Below are positions 48,066 to 60,028 of a DNA stretch of 64,000 bases, one piece after another. A program made the translations under genes and the position numbers. The DNA comes from Marsupella aquatica (Eukaryota > Marchantiophyta). The notes under the pieces are model-generated. The model was not told the DNA's origin. It saw only the letters and a program-made list of their open reading frames with translations, and made no database searches. How positions within the stretch are numbered: the first letter of the stretch is position 1; every line of letters starts with the position of its first letter. The stretch spans positions 2,418,001 to 2,482,000 of the forward strand of contig OZ316898.1 of NCBI GenBank assembly GCA_973895155.1. The letters run 5' to 3'.

Positions 48066-49128
48066 GAAACCCTTTCTCGATTAAGAGATATCACAATCTC
48101 GTCACCATCACAAACTTAGCCATTACAAATTGATTTCTTTGATTACGTCACCATCACTTGTCCACAATGTTTGCTTCCCGGCTTGAATTGTTCGCATCTC
48201 TTAGATAATCTTCAACTAAAGCTCACTCTGAACACAGGTTGACGCCAAATGCAACCTCTATGTCAAAGAAACAATTATTGGTCTTCCCCTCACATCATAG
48301 CTTTCTTAAATAAAAATAACTACAAATCCTTTGTTTGAAGTGACGGCTCGTTCGTTTTGTGTGAACATTCTTCCCACCAAATTGACAAGCGCTCTTTTGC
48401 CAACAGCTGAGTGTTGTGCTCTAGTCTATCTTGTGGCGGTAATGCTCAATGTAACTCACAAACAATCAATCAAGAATGGTTGAAAGATTATTTCTCCAAT
48501 GTGTAAGCAAAACCTATAAGAAAACTCAATTCCTCCACATTCAACCTTCCGTTTGATTAATCTCTATCTTTTGAGCATTTGTTTTTGTACGAGCACACAC
48601 CAACACCATCGGGAGACTCAAAACCGTTGGTTACCGCCTTGATGAAAATTGATTTCACTTAATCACACAAACATTCCTTGGATGAACATGGGGGTCCACG
48701 GATTAATTTTGGGATAAACTAGAGGAATAGGTAAGGTACACTTTGATCAAAGTGACTGGATTTTTGGCCATTTTGGTTGAGTTTTTCATCACAGATTGCG
48801 GAGTGGGAAATTCTATGAGATTAAATTTCATTGTGTATAATATGAAATATTTGGATTTGCGTTTTCTATGTCTCATTCTCTAGTTGCCTTGTGGGTGCAA
48901 AAGTAAAAAAATAATTCTAGGACTCGTAATCATCAAGTTATAGAACTTAGCCATTCAAAGCAATATAATAAGTAGTCACATGGCATGTAGGAAGAGAATA
49001 TGTACGTATATAATAGGGCACACTAGTTTCACTGTAGGAGTATGCTATGGACGCTAATTGTGTTTGCCCCAATGTTGCATCCCACCTTCAATGTTGACCT
49101 TTGAATCCCATGTCAATGGGGTCTAGGT

Positions 49129-49440
49129 TGTTAGATATTGCTCTAGTCTTGTGACTCATGAGCTAACTACAGTTAGGCTAACTCGGGTTAGGACTTAGCT
49201 AATGTTAGCGGTAGTGCTGTTGTGTATATAGCCAGGGCTGATGCCAGACCCTGGTGGAACTTAGGCTCATTGTTACGGAGCTAGTTGAGAGATAGGGAGA
49301 GCTTGTGCTATGGATGTTTGGTATGGCCGGTCGGCCTAGAGTGCAGTAAAGCTCTTGTGTGTTCCCGTGGACGTAGCCTCATGTGGAGGTGAACCACGTA
49401 TCTCTCTGTGTCGACTCTTGTGCATTGGATGGTTCATGGG
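49129..49440 (+). mobile_element. Probable solo/truncated Copia-type LTR
   Basis: The segment opens with TGTTAGATATTGCTC, has a TATA-like GTATATAGCC near 49213, and ends in a U5-like stretch (CCCGTGGACGTAGCC, GGTGAACCACGTATCTCT). That last motif is characteristic of plant Ty1/Copia LTR ends. No primer-binding site, gag or pol follows, so it is a solo or truncated LTR. The exact right end is uncertain. Confidence 0.5.
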
Positions 49441-49474
49441 CTTGCCGTTACGAATGTCGTCTATGCTCAACATA

Positions 49475-49602
49475 GGTAATTGCACATCAAAATATGACAT
49501 ATACTTTGCACATCCCTCCATACCATGATAAACCTAGTTATTTTCTTTAACTCAATGAGTGCACACATATCTTATCACATTTTGATGTGTGATTATGGGC
49601 AA
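49475..49602. mobile_element. MITE copy 1
   Basis: About 128 bp with imperfect terminal inverted repeats: left GGTAATTGCACATCAAAATA, right (reverse complement) CCATAATCACACATCAAAAT. The interior includes CTTTAACTCAATGAGTGCAC. A second copy lies at 62801-62932. There is no coding capacity, so mobility would depend on an autonomous transposase elsewhere. Confidence 0.7.
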
Positions 49603-50783
49603 TGATGCCAAGGTCAACAGGTTTCTGTCTAACGGTAGGCTGTGACCATAGGGTCTCATTTGCACTTAATTGTAGAGATTTAAGTCCACTTTTATGTTCC
49701 TTATTATAATTAAGAAACAATCTACGGATGAGTAGTTATCTGGGACGAGATCTCCATCCAAACCTTCTAAACTTGGGTGGGATCCCAAAATAGTCTTTTG
49801 CATGAAAATTGCACTTTTTGCTCTAAATGGATACTAGTTGAAATACACATTATTACAGATCCCAAGCCATAATATATTCTATCCAAGCAAAATGATTGGG
49901 GTGAGGATCCCATCCGAGCTTATATCTCATTTATTTACATGTACTTCCTGGAATTTAACATTATTTTGTTTTGATTTCATACTATGGTAGGCATTATTTA
50001 GCTTGCAAGTTATGATGGCCAAAAGTTATATATTTTAACAAAAATGGGTTCACATGTATCTTACTTATAAAGTGTCAACTGCAAACTAGAGTTGTGACCT
50101 AGGCTTCTAGAGTGAAGCCTCTAGACCGTAACTCCTTGCATAACTCCATGGCTCATCATGTGGATGGGAAAACTCATGACTATGATGTATGTCAAATGAT
50201 AATGTGCATAGAAAGAGAGATGTACATAAAAACGAATATGGTATATTATGTATGATTATTAAAATTATTACATGCATGATTTTTTTTATCATTCAAATAA
50301 TGTGAGTAAGGTATATATTTTGGTGATATTTTTATTTTACTGCCCTCTATTCATGTTCAATGGGTAGTAGGGCTAGTTGGCACAAGTACTATTGTAGGAA
50401 AATGGGCCCAGAAATCATAGTGCACAATATTGTGGAATTCAGCTTATTCTTAGCAAGTAGGTTGGATTTGATCACTGGTCTGGTTTTTTTGCGTGACCCT
50501 AATTCTCACTATGGTACATGATTTCCAGCCTTTGTGAAGTGAGCAACACTAGACAAGTCTTAAACCCTCTCTCTCGACTTCGTGACGTCTGGGGTTTAGA
50601 AACCCCCAAGCTTTGTCTATGTTCTGAGGTCGAGACGTGCGTAGATCTCTTTCTCTCTTCCTCTCTCTCTCGCACACAGATCTGTGATTTGCAGTGGTTC
50701 TCTGTTGCTCTGCTTTATTTTCGCCGGCAGGCAGAGAAGAGTGGTGCTCGTGGAGGAAGAAAGAGAGAAACAAGGCGGAGCGA

Positions 50784-52415
50784 TGGCGATGGTAGGGAGA
50801 GCAATGCTCCGAGCAGGTACAGGACCTGCTCAATAATCCCTTTCCAATTCCGGTAGAATTCAGTGGCTGGGTTTCTGTCCTTGTGGAGATGTTACTTTCA
50901 TCAGATGTGCAATGTCTCGCTTGAAAGTTCTCTTTGCCCCTGCTTTTATCTCATTTCCCCTCTCGGATTGTTGAATTAACCAAATAACTTTTTGAGGATG
51001 AGGAGTGACGGTCTGAATGCTGTAGTTTGTCCTCTGCGCTCAGTGAATGTTGCTTCTCGAGAGTTGGAATGCTGTCCTAGTTTGCGCTTTTTGGGTTCAG
51101 GCTCTGCCTAATCTCTAAGCCTCTCTGCTTATCTGGAGGAAGTTGCATCCAGAGAATGAGATCAAGATTTGGGAGGTTGTAGTTTTTGAAGTTTTCTTTA
51201 ATGTTGGTTTTTAGAACATTGGAATGAATGAAGATGTTGATCCTGGAGATGTGGTGGAATTCACTCTCTCGCAAAGTAATTTGTCTTGGATTCCTTTCTT
51301 TGTCCTGTATGATCTGGAATGGGTGTCATTGTCCGACGTTGTTTTGGTCATTGTATTTAAACGAGCTGGTTAGAAATAGTCATGCGTAAGCTTGGGTAGG
51401 TTTTGGGGTTGATTATTGGTCCAGCGCATTGACAACGGTTCTGCCGTTTAGCTTCCCTGGTCCACTCCTAGATGTCTATCGCTTTTGTTAGCCGTCGGGC
51501 TGAACCAGAATTTCATGTTGAACTCTCAAGAACGAGTGAAAATTGCCCTCAGATATCTTTGTACTTTGTGGAAGTGTTGGGATTTCTTTAGAATAAGCTT
51601 AATGTGTATGTTGATCAGCTGTTCATTGTACTCCCCAGGTTAGAATTCAGCGGATATTGCAGTAGCAGAGGTTTTCACCAGTAACCCATTCAGATGAACG
51701 ATTTAGGGTTTTCCAAAGGGTTTTGCATGACTGCTTACAGGTCAACTGGCATTGCGAGATGGTAGATTGCCATTATGCTCTCTGAGTAATGTTTTGTACG
51801 ATTTTTGTTATAATAGGTCAGAGGCAAGCATGGCCACGTAACAATGCGCTGGTTGCTCTACTACAACAGGAGAGATGGGTTGCCCAATCGACCAAGGTTT
51901 TGAATACGGAGTCAACTGCAGTCTTGGGGCAATCAAATGAAAGGGATGGTGTACAAAGGGGAGCAACTGTTGTTTACGAGGGTGCATTTTCTGACACGCT
52001 CAGGAGAGTGAAAATGCTTTCTCTTACAACATGTTGCCTCTCAATAGCAGGGGGCCCATTCATTACGTTCTTCACTTCTCCAGATCTCTCTGTCATAATG
52101 AAGGGTGCCCTGGCGTCCACCATGGTTTGTTTGAGTGCTTCCACCACTGGTGCACTCCACTGGTTTGCAGGTCCCTACGTTCATAAACTGACTTGGAACC
52201 CTGGAGATAAGGAAGTTGAAGTGGAGGTTCTCTCGTGGTTTGCCACGAAAACTAAAAAGAAGTTCAAGTTATCAGACATTAGAACCCCTTACACCCAGCG
52301 CCCTCTAGTAACCTTTTCAGCTAACAACGAGTATTATTTCATTGACAAAGACAACTTTCCCAACAAGGAGCTTCTTGACAAGTTGTTACCTGAAAGACGC
52401 GATAGGGTCGCTTGA
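50784..52415 (+). CDS. TMEM70-like mitochondrial inner-membrane protein
   Basis: Two exons join in frame: 50784-50817 and 51817-52415 (210 residues, TGA). The N-terminus (MAMVGRAMLRAGQRQAWPRN) is Arg-rich without acidic residues, like a mitochondrial presequence. After VYEGAFSDTLRRVKMLSL come two hydrophobic segments (TTCCLSIAGGPFITFF and MKGALASTMVCLSASTTGAL), then HWFAGPYVHKL and a C-terminal β-rich part (VEVEVLSWFATKTKKKFKLS ... YYFIDKDNFPNKELLDKLL). This arrangement matches the TMEM70 family, which in animals supports assembly of the ATP-synthase c-ring; the plant role is inferred. A small extra exon in the 1-kb intron cannot be excluded. Confidence 0.8.
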
Positions 52416-55028
52416 CTTTTGTGCTGGTCAATCTCTACATTGCTGTGAAAACCTGTCATTGATGACGCATTCTTTCCAAGCAATCATGCTCTACAAGTGC
52501 TTATTATTCAACGCCTCTGTCCCAGATTTAAGCCAGCTCTTGTGCAAAAGCTTAGATCCTGAGCTTGATCGTAGTACCTGGTGAGGGTTGCGACCATTTT
52601 TGACGGATTGACATCCTTCCTATCACCATACCATGTTACAGTGGTGAGGCCTCAATTTTGACACTTACTAGGGCATATTTTTCACCGGGGAACCGATGTT
52701 TCTCATAATTTATAGTTATAAATCACTGAAGACGAAAGGATGGGGTTTATCTAGCTTTTACTCGAGCCGCTCGCGGGTGGTGGAGCTCGAATATTGCTTC
52801 AGTACCGCGAAACTATTGAGACTTTGAAGTAGAATTCGTCCGAGTGGATGGGGAACATAGTACGGATTTTGTTGTGAGCGGAGTATTGCTTTGAAGGTTA
52901 GCCTAGTAGCATTTCCTCAGACCATCCCTTCCACCTTCGCATCCCTGTCTTTTGCAACAATACTTACCAGCTAGATGGTTCGCATGGACTCCCTTTCTGC
53001 ACCCCGTTATTCGTGTAGAAGGAAGGAGAGACAGAAGAGGAGTCTTCACTGCCATGTGAAACAGCATCATAGACATACAGAAATCAGATGTGCGTTGTGA
53101 ATGGATTGGAGTGACGCAGATCAGCTAATGTATTCAGTAATTGATAAGAATAATCACTAAACTGGCTCTGTGACCCGTGTGGGTGTCTAGATGTGAATCA
53201 CGATCAGAACTCTTTGTTGGAGTGTATAATTGTGATCTTGGTTGAGTATCATTTTTTGGGGAGCAGGTCTAGCAGTTCAATGCAGCTCACAGTGTTAAAA
53301 AGCTCACAGTGAGCTTCCAACCCGACACCTGAGTCTCCCCACTCTTGCGTTCTACCAGTAGCCCATGGACGGCAGGATGTCCATGGCAGTTTTTTAATAG
53401 GTATTTAATGTCATTTTGCGGGCATCAAACCTGCCACTATCGGCTACCAGCGGCCACCGACTAATGGAGCAGGCCCAGCACGACAGCATTTAATGTGAAT
53501 CCCGTGATTTATATAAGGAAATGGTAATGAGCTGAGGGCACTCGTTTTTCTGTCTTGTCTTGTCTTGTCTTCCCTCCATTGTTTTCTTGTCTTGTGCTGC
53601 ATGAGATTGATCCCTCTGCAGTTCACACTTGGATCAAACAAGTGGCACTGATTTCTGAACTCTGGCCAGAAAACCTACCACTTCCCTGCCAACCAGTACG
53701 AAAACAAGACCGACTGAGAATTTCTGGAATCTGGGAACTATTGCACAACCTTGACAAGTTGACAGTAACGTACAATCATCAATTTACCAGGAGGACTGAC
53801 GACTGAGGTGGCCCCACGTTTCACACGCTTCTGGATGCCACGATTTGGGATGTGCTGAAGGAGACAACAAATTTAAAGAGAAGAGGACCAATTTACTGAA
53901 CAAAGTACAATGGACTAAAGACAAAAGAGACCTGGGCTCTAGTGTCCCTCACCACATCATCAACTAAGAGTGGTCTCTCCTTTGTGTAGTAAGTGTTACG
54001 GGTGAATCAACAGCTGTAAGCCCCTGTTGTCCCTTGTGGCAAGGGAAAAAGAGAATTTTATCTCCTTTTTATCAAAGTCTCACAGTGATTTTAGTGAAGA
54101 TGCATGGTTGTCCATAACTCTTCTGAAAACACTATCATATGCTGGGTTGGCCTAATGGTGGGCTTGGTCTGCTACAAGTGTCTCTGTGAAAATGCTAGAT
54201 AAGGTGAAAACATGCATATGCTTGTCCACATCAGCCTGAAGACAAATAGGGGCAATCAAAGATGTAAAAACTAATCAAATGTCCACTAAACAAGGTGTAA
54301 GGTGTGGTAGTGTGTCTCCAATTTATGAACCTAAAATGAGAGGCAAGAGGGGAAAAACCATAAAACCTGGGTATTTGTTTCCTAGGAGAATGAAAGGTTA
54401 CAGAATTTTGAACTCTTGAAGTCACCAGTGTAAAAGCCCCAAGGACTCCCATCACAACGTTTCCACAATTTGGGTGTCCGGCAGACTGAAATAATCTGTC
54501 CTTGGTTTTCGAAAGGGGGATTAGAAAATTCGTTGTCGGTGGTCACAGGATTCGAATTGACAATCGAACGCATCATTTGGACTATTGTCAAACAATCTGT
54601 ACTCTGTCTCCATTTCATGTTTCGACAATTGGGTCGCGGCTGTCAAATTTGCATGTCGGTCTTTGAAGAAATGGTAGAGATATGGCCCCAGCTCCAGCTC
54701 CTTTCTCTTTGGCAACTACCAGCACGCTTGGACGGGTCGATTGGGCACTGAGAGAAAGGAGAATTGTGTTCTAGAGGCAGAGCTGAAGATATGTGGACAA
54801 GATATGTGGACAAGATATGTAACCGGCCATGAAATTTTCCTGAGTTTGGAGGTCATGGAATAGCAACCATGACAATCATACCATCTCAATCATACCATCT
54901 CTCATGCAGTTCGGTACACGGTTGAGCTGAGCGGGTTGTGGTTCGAAGAGCAGAAAAAATTGATCATTACGCTGGAGGGAAGGGAGGGAAAGCAAGAAGG
55001 GGAAGCAAGAAATTGAAGCTTTTCCAAG
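52416..55028. other. Intergenic region with LTR-like segment
   Basis: No gene recognised. It contains an LTR candidate at 53294-53641 with a (TCTTG)4 repeat near 53553-53572. TAAGATATGTGGACA-like units repeat near 54785-54820. The bases just before 55029 should hold the promoter and leader of the acyl-CoA synthetase gene. Confidence 0.5.
53294..53641 (+). mobile_element. Possible LTR with adjacent primer-binding-like site
   Basis: The segment begins TGTTAAAAAG and ends ATCAAACA, so it has TGTT...AACA ends. It has a TATA-like TTTATATAAGG near 53508. It is followed by AGTGGCACTGATT, which weakly resembles a tRNA primer-binding site. No gag-pol frame of meaningful length follows and no second LTR was found. 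This is a weak call. Confidence 0.3.
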
Positions 55029-58000
55029 ATGGTTTACATGAAACTCGTTGAGTCGTCATGTGAGGAAGGGAGTGGGTATAAAGATGGGATTTTCTACAGC
55101 AAGCGGCCAAATTTGCCGATTCCTGAGGATCCTTACTTAGATTTGACCACATTTTCGTTTGATCATCCCTACATGGACAGAGTAGCTGTGGTGGATGCTC
55201 CGACGGGTAAGAGCGTGACTTACGCAGAAGTGAAGCACCTCGTATACAGTGTGGCTGCTGGCTTGGCAGACATAGGAGTGAGGCAGGGTGATGTGGTGAT
55301 GCTCCTGACTCTTAACGGCATTCATTTCCCAATTTTGGTATATGCCATTCTTTCCATGGGGGCTGTGGTCACCACTGTCAACCCTGCAAACCTGAGCTCG
55401 GAAATAAGCAAGCAGGCAAAGGACTCCGGCACCAAGTTTGTCATTTCAACTCCTGGGATCGCGGGAAAAATTGCTGCTTTGAGATTACCCATTATTTTGA
55501 TAGACACTATTGATGGCGATGATCCAGCACAGGCTAAGGGCATCGGTCCTGTATCCTATCTGTCGGAGCTCTACAAAGGGGATCCAAGCAGAGCTCCGAA
55601 AGTCCGCATCAGGCAAACTGACCTTGCAATGCTGCTTTATTCGTCTGGTACTACAGGGCTCAGTAAAGGAGTGAAACTTAGCCATAGAAATGCCATATCA
55701 GCATCTGCAAGCTCCGAAGACCCCTCCAACGACCCAAACAAGCAGCGTAGCTACCTCGTTTCCATTCCTTTCTACCATGTCTATGGTATGATTGTCATGG
55801 TTGCTGCTCAGATGAAAAGAGGGTCCAGACTGATCATCATGCCGAGGTTTGAGCTGTCCAAGTTCCTTGCAAATATCGAGCGCTATAGAGCCACTCATCT
55901 GACTATTGTCCCTCCCATTTTAGTCGCTCTAGTAAAGAGCCCTCTTGTGGACAAATATGACTGGAGTTCTGTTGACTTGATTGGAGTTGGATCCGCTCCT
56001 GTTGGGAAGGAGTTAATTCATGCTACTGCTGAAAGGTACAAGGGTGTTTTTCTCAGACAGGTGCTCCTCAGACTTTTCTATACCTTCCATCAATTCAGCT
56101 TTTATCATACCTCTTAATTTTGATCAATTTTACTTCCCCGGCTTTTTCGTTTCCTTTTGTCTCAATAGTTTTTCACAACGCCGCGTTCCGAGAAAGTGAC
56201 GCATGTGTATTGATTTCAACCATACTACAGGGCTTTGGCATGACGGAAACGTGTGCGATGGGTTCGACCACTCCTGTTGTTGCAAATTCCAAAGCCCCAT
56301 ATGGCTCCGTCGGAATTATAGCAGCCAACATCGAAGCGAGGATCGTCGATTTAGATTCTGGAAAGCCTTTGCCTCCTAATCAGAGTGGAGAATTTTGGGT
56401 GCGTGGACCTTGTGTAATGGAAGGTACTGCTGCCCCCTTTGTAATCCATGTAATGAATGGCCTTCACAGTTGTGGATTATGATTTTGCTAGGATTTGGGT
56501 TTTCATCTTCTTATCCTTGCTGTTTGAATTGGTATCAATGGTACTGTGGAGTTAACGTCACTGGGAAACGTTACTAAGATTGTATCGTTTTGTATTTAGA
56601 AGGGTGCAACAGAGAGAAATAGGTTTATTTCTGGCTATTCGACAAAGGTTTTTGGGGATTTGAGAGTTTCATAGGCCGGTACTGACGTACTAATGAATAT
56701 CTTTGATTGTCCGTACAATCTTGCTACAAAGGCCTGTAGAATTTGATTTTGTGTTTACCACCTTTCATCCGCGTTGTTTTTGACTTCCAGGCTATCTGAA
56801 TAACGAGAAGGCAACGGCAGAAACTTTGGATAAAGATGGGTGGTTGCATTCTGGGGATATTGCCTACTTTGATGAGAATGGGTACTTGTTTATTGTGGAT
56901 AGACTGAAAGAGTTGATTAAGTACAATGGACTTCAGGTACTGTTACGGTCCATCACTACAAAATACTCTCTGCATCTATTTTTGTTGTCCCTCATCCGAC
57001 TTTATCTCATGTTTTGTGTCTTTTGCTTTTTCGTTTTTCAGCAGACGCAACTATGGATGCGTCAGCAATAGGGTCTACCCATTACTGGGATAGCTTTTCA
57101 CTAATCGGCTGCTCCCTTGGTTGTGTAAACACTTCTAGTAGTTATGGACCTCTTAACAAGCGAAGAGTTTTTAGATTTGCTCAGTGTCGAGTCTCGTGAT
57201 TCATGAATTGTCGGTCATGTTTCATCACTTTTCTGTGGACCAAGAATTACAGAAGAGGTGTTGAGATTTAGCTCGTCTGAACCATATAATACTACCACGA
57301 ATTGAAGCTTGTGGATCCGTTCTGCACCGCAGGAGCAGCAATTTCAGCTTAAATGAAATAGATACTGGGTAGATATATTCTAGGTACGACCTTGCTCTGG
57401 TTTGTATAATGGGTACTATATTGATGGTGAGCTAGAAGGCATTCTAAACCTTTTTAGATAGTCAGGCACAATGACAAGCAAGGTATTAGTACGTACCCAA
57501 AGTCCACTGAAAATGATGCTGAAGATCAGCGTCACTCTCAATCTATTGAATTCAACGCTACAATGGAACGTTTTTGGCACATAGGTTTGTGACAGACAGG
57601 GATTTTCAATCATTTGCTGATAGATGGTGGCTGCTTGAATCTGCAGGTTGCACCGGCAGAACTGGAAGGGCTTTTACTCTCACACCCTGAGATATTTGAT
57701 GTTGCAGTCACAGGGTAATTCTCTCCTCGCTGTGGTAATGTAATCCGGCCTTGTACATATGGTCTGGGTGCTTGCTGACTGAGCCCTTAGTGCTGACCTA
57801 GACTCTCCTGTTCAAGATTTTATATTCATTGATATCTGCTGTGGATTGCATGGAAAGTTATTTCCTCTTCACATTGATGGAATCCTTCTTAGCTCGAGAA
57901 CCTTTGACAGTCTCAACAAGTACGGTATGCACATTTAACATATATAGGACCGAGTTTGAGTTGTTTTTATTGAAACAACGGTGTCAATTTTTCATGGTTG

Positions 58001-58586
58001 TTTTCAGTTTTCCGGATGAGCAGACCGGGCAAATACCAGTGGCTTTTGTAGTGAGAAAAAGTAGTTCGCTTACTGAAGAGGACGTGATGAGCTTCGTTGC
58101 AAAGCAGGTAACTTCATGCCCATTGTTGTTTATACGAAGACTGCCCTGACTTTGGATTTCATTTTCATCTGGTTTAGCAATCCATCATGCAAGAGAGATT
58201 GCTCTATCTGTAGCCTCCACCCTATCGCAAAATAAAAGTGTCAGATCATCTTGATCCCATTTCAAATGCTTGCTCTTATGTCTGTCAATTTCGCACTCCA
58301 TTCATCCTGGAAATAAAGTTTAAAGACATATTGCACTGGAGCATGTCAAGAAGTTCAGTTAAAATCCTGAAAATAGAGATGCCCACTGAACATGTAGCTG
58401 AAAGATTTATTCGGCTTTGATAGAGCCATCACAGACAGCACACCTCTTACGGTTGAGTGGCTGTCTGAGCAGGTGTCTCCTTACAAAAAGGTGCGAAAAG
58501 TTTTCTTTGTGAAAAGTATTCCGAAGTCCGCATCAGGGAAAATATTAAGACGAGAACTGAAGCCACCACCAACGTCAAAGCTTTGA
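55029..58586 (+). CDS. Peroxisomal 4-coumarate:CoA ligase-like acyl-CoA synthetase
   Basis: Six exons join in frame: 55029-56060, 56231-56423, 56791-56936, 57647-57714, 58008-58107 and 58473-58586 (550 residues, TGA). It is a full-length adenylate-forming (ANL) enzyme. The P-loop [10 protein letters not shown] is at residues 205-214, with Ser in place of the usual Pro. FGMTE is at 346-350 and GEFWVRGP follows. The ribose-binding Asp is in HSGD (residue 431), and [12 protein letters not shown] is the hinge. The catalytic Lys is in SASGKILRR (residue ~536). The C-terminus is SKL, a canonical peroxisomal targeting signal. Plant 4CL-like enzymes of this type activate jasmonate precursors, fatty acids or cinnamates as CoA esters in peroxisomes; the substrate cannot be assigned here. 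The hinge reads YNGLQ instead of the more common KGFQ. Confidence 0.93.
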
Positions 58587-59194
58587 TGTCAATATACTTT
58601 CAACAACACCACAACGGGTTGCAGGTGTATTTTCTGACTTCGTATCTAGGAGAGGCAAGCCTTTAAAAACTCTATAAATGTTCACGCGAGAAATGTCTTC
58701 AGCCATCGAACCAACATTTGGCTTGTCTTCAAGTTGCTTCTTGTCAAATTCTTACTTGAACACAGTCTGGGAGCTCTTCGAATCTTCTGCTCCAGGATTT
58801 CATCAGTGACATTTACACAAGAAGGTTTTATTTGGGTAGTGTACCACTCTTGGATTGTATGTACACTAGTAGAAACTTGCAGAATGATAGCAAGACAGTA
58901 AGATGGCCATACCAGATCCTTTGAGCCGGGCAAATTTCGTTTGGGATCAAAATGTTGCAGCAGCTTACAGTAGGAAGAATGGACACATAAATTATTGGAT
59001 GCAGCTTTGCATGTGAAGTACTGAACATTTCAACTACAAAGTTACCTTGTATGTGCCCAATTGGGCATTCTTAATGCCTCGAAGGATTTTAATGCCTGGA
59101 AGGATTTTAATGTTTGTAATTTCTGGTGCTTTGTTGGCAAACAACTCACATTCGTGATTTGGATTGGGGCATGAAGAAAATAGAGAATCTTCTG

Positions 59195-59300
59195 GACTCT
59201 ATGCCCTTCAAAACTTGTGCTTATCTCTTAGACTCTATGCCCCTCAAACTTGTGGTATAATCTCTTAGACTTTATGCCCCTCAAAACTTGGGCTAAAGCA
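59195..59300. repeat. Three tandem ~45-bp units
   Basis: Three units share AGACTCTATGCCCCTCAAA, then CTTGTG or CTTGGG, then TCTCTTAGAC. The last reads GCCCCTCAAAACTTGGGCTA, which resembles the right arm of the inverted-repeat element at 61979-62240. Confidence 0.75.
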
Positions 59301-59886
59301 CTCGTTTTGGGGGGATATACCGTACACAATGCAACAGGCCACTACTATACCAATGGACTTTATCAGGTTGGCCTAGATAACTGTCGGGCATTTTTAGTCT
59401 AAGTGGGTGACATCAATAGGGCCATCATGACATCAGGCAAGTTTGAAACATTGCCTTACATTGTTATTACAATTAAAATGCTTCCACATAGCAATGATAA
59501 CATGAAGGTTTTCCAAAAGCAGGTTCCTCTAACACTGAAAAAGCCTCGGTAGATCACTATGTTTGACACCAAGCTTGGATGGATCATCCTCACATAGTGT
59601 CTTTTGTGTGTATAAATGCTGACCCTTTAGGGTCTTAGAAGCAGCTAGTTCCATACTCGAGTTGAGTCATCAAACAATGATTAGGGTTTGTCTGACTACA
59701 AGTGGGAACCAGGGTTGTCCGGCTTCTCTTGAGGTTCAAAACATTTTGAAGAATAAACAAGTAGAATTGAAAGAAATGATAATCCAAAAGTACAAAATTG
59801 GTTACAATTGGCTATTTTTCCACGTGGTCTTCATTATTTGGAAAATTACTTTTCAGTTTTCAAGTTGTTTTAAGGTTCACGGGTCT

Positions 59887-60028
59887 AACTGCTTTGCTCT
59901 TGTTGTTAAACACAAACATCCATGTTTGTTGCAAACATAGTTGTTCTTGTAATGGAAAACTGCTTTGCTCTTGTTGTTAAACACAAACATCCATGTTTGT
60001 TGCAAACATAGTTGTTCTTGTAATGGAA
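59887..60028. repeat. Near-perfect 71-bp tandem duplication
   Basis: Units 59887-59957 and 59958-60028 appear identical over their length. Each contains the hairpin-forming CAAACATCCATGTTTG. The identity suggests a recent duplication. Confidence 0.9.

Larger units (their letters stand above)
46475..50783. other. Repeat-rich intergenic region
   Basis: No gene recognised. The segment 47130-48930 contains the inverted partner of 30050-30330, interrupted by about 1.45 kb that includes a ~70-bp minisatellite. A Copia-type LTR candidate lies at 49129-49440, followed by a MITE at 49475-49602. From about 50500 onward CT-rich sequence (CTCTCTCTCGCACAC) probably forms the promoter or leader of the TMEM70-like gene. 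Confidence 0.6.
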
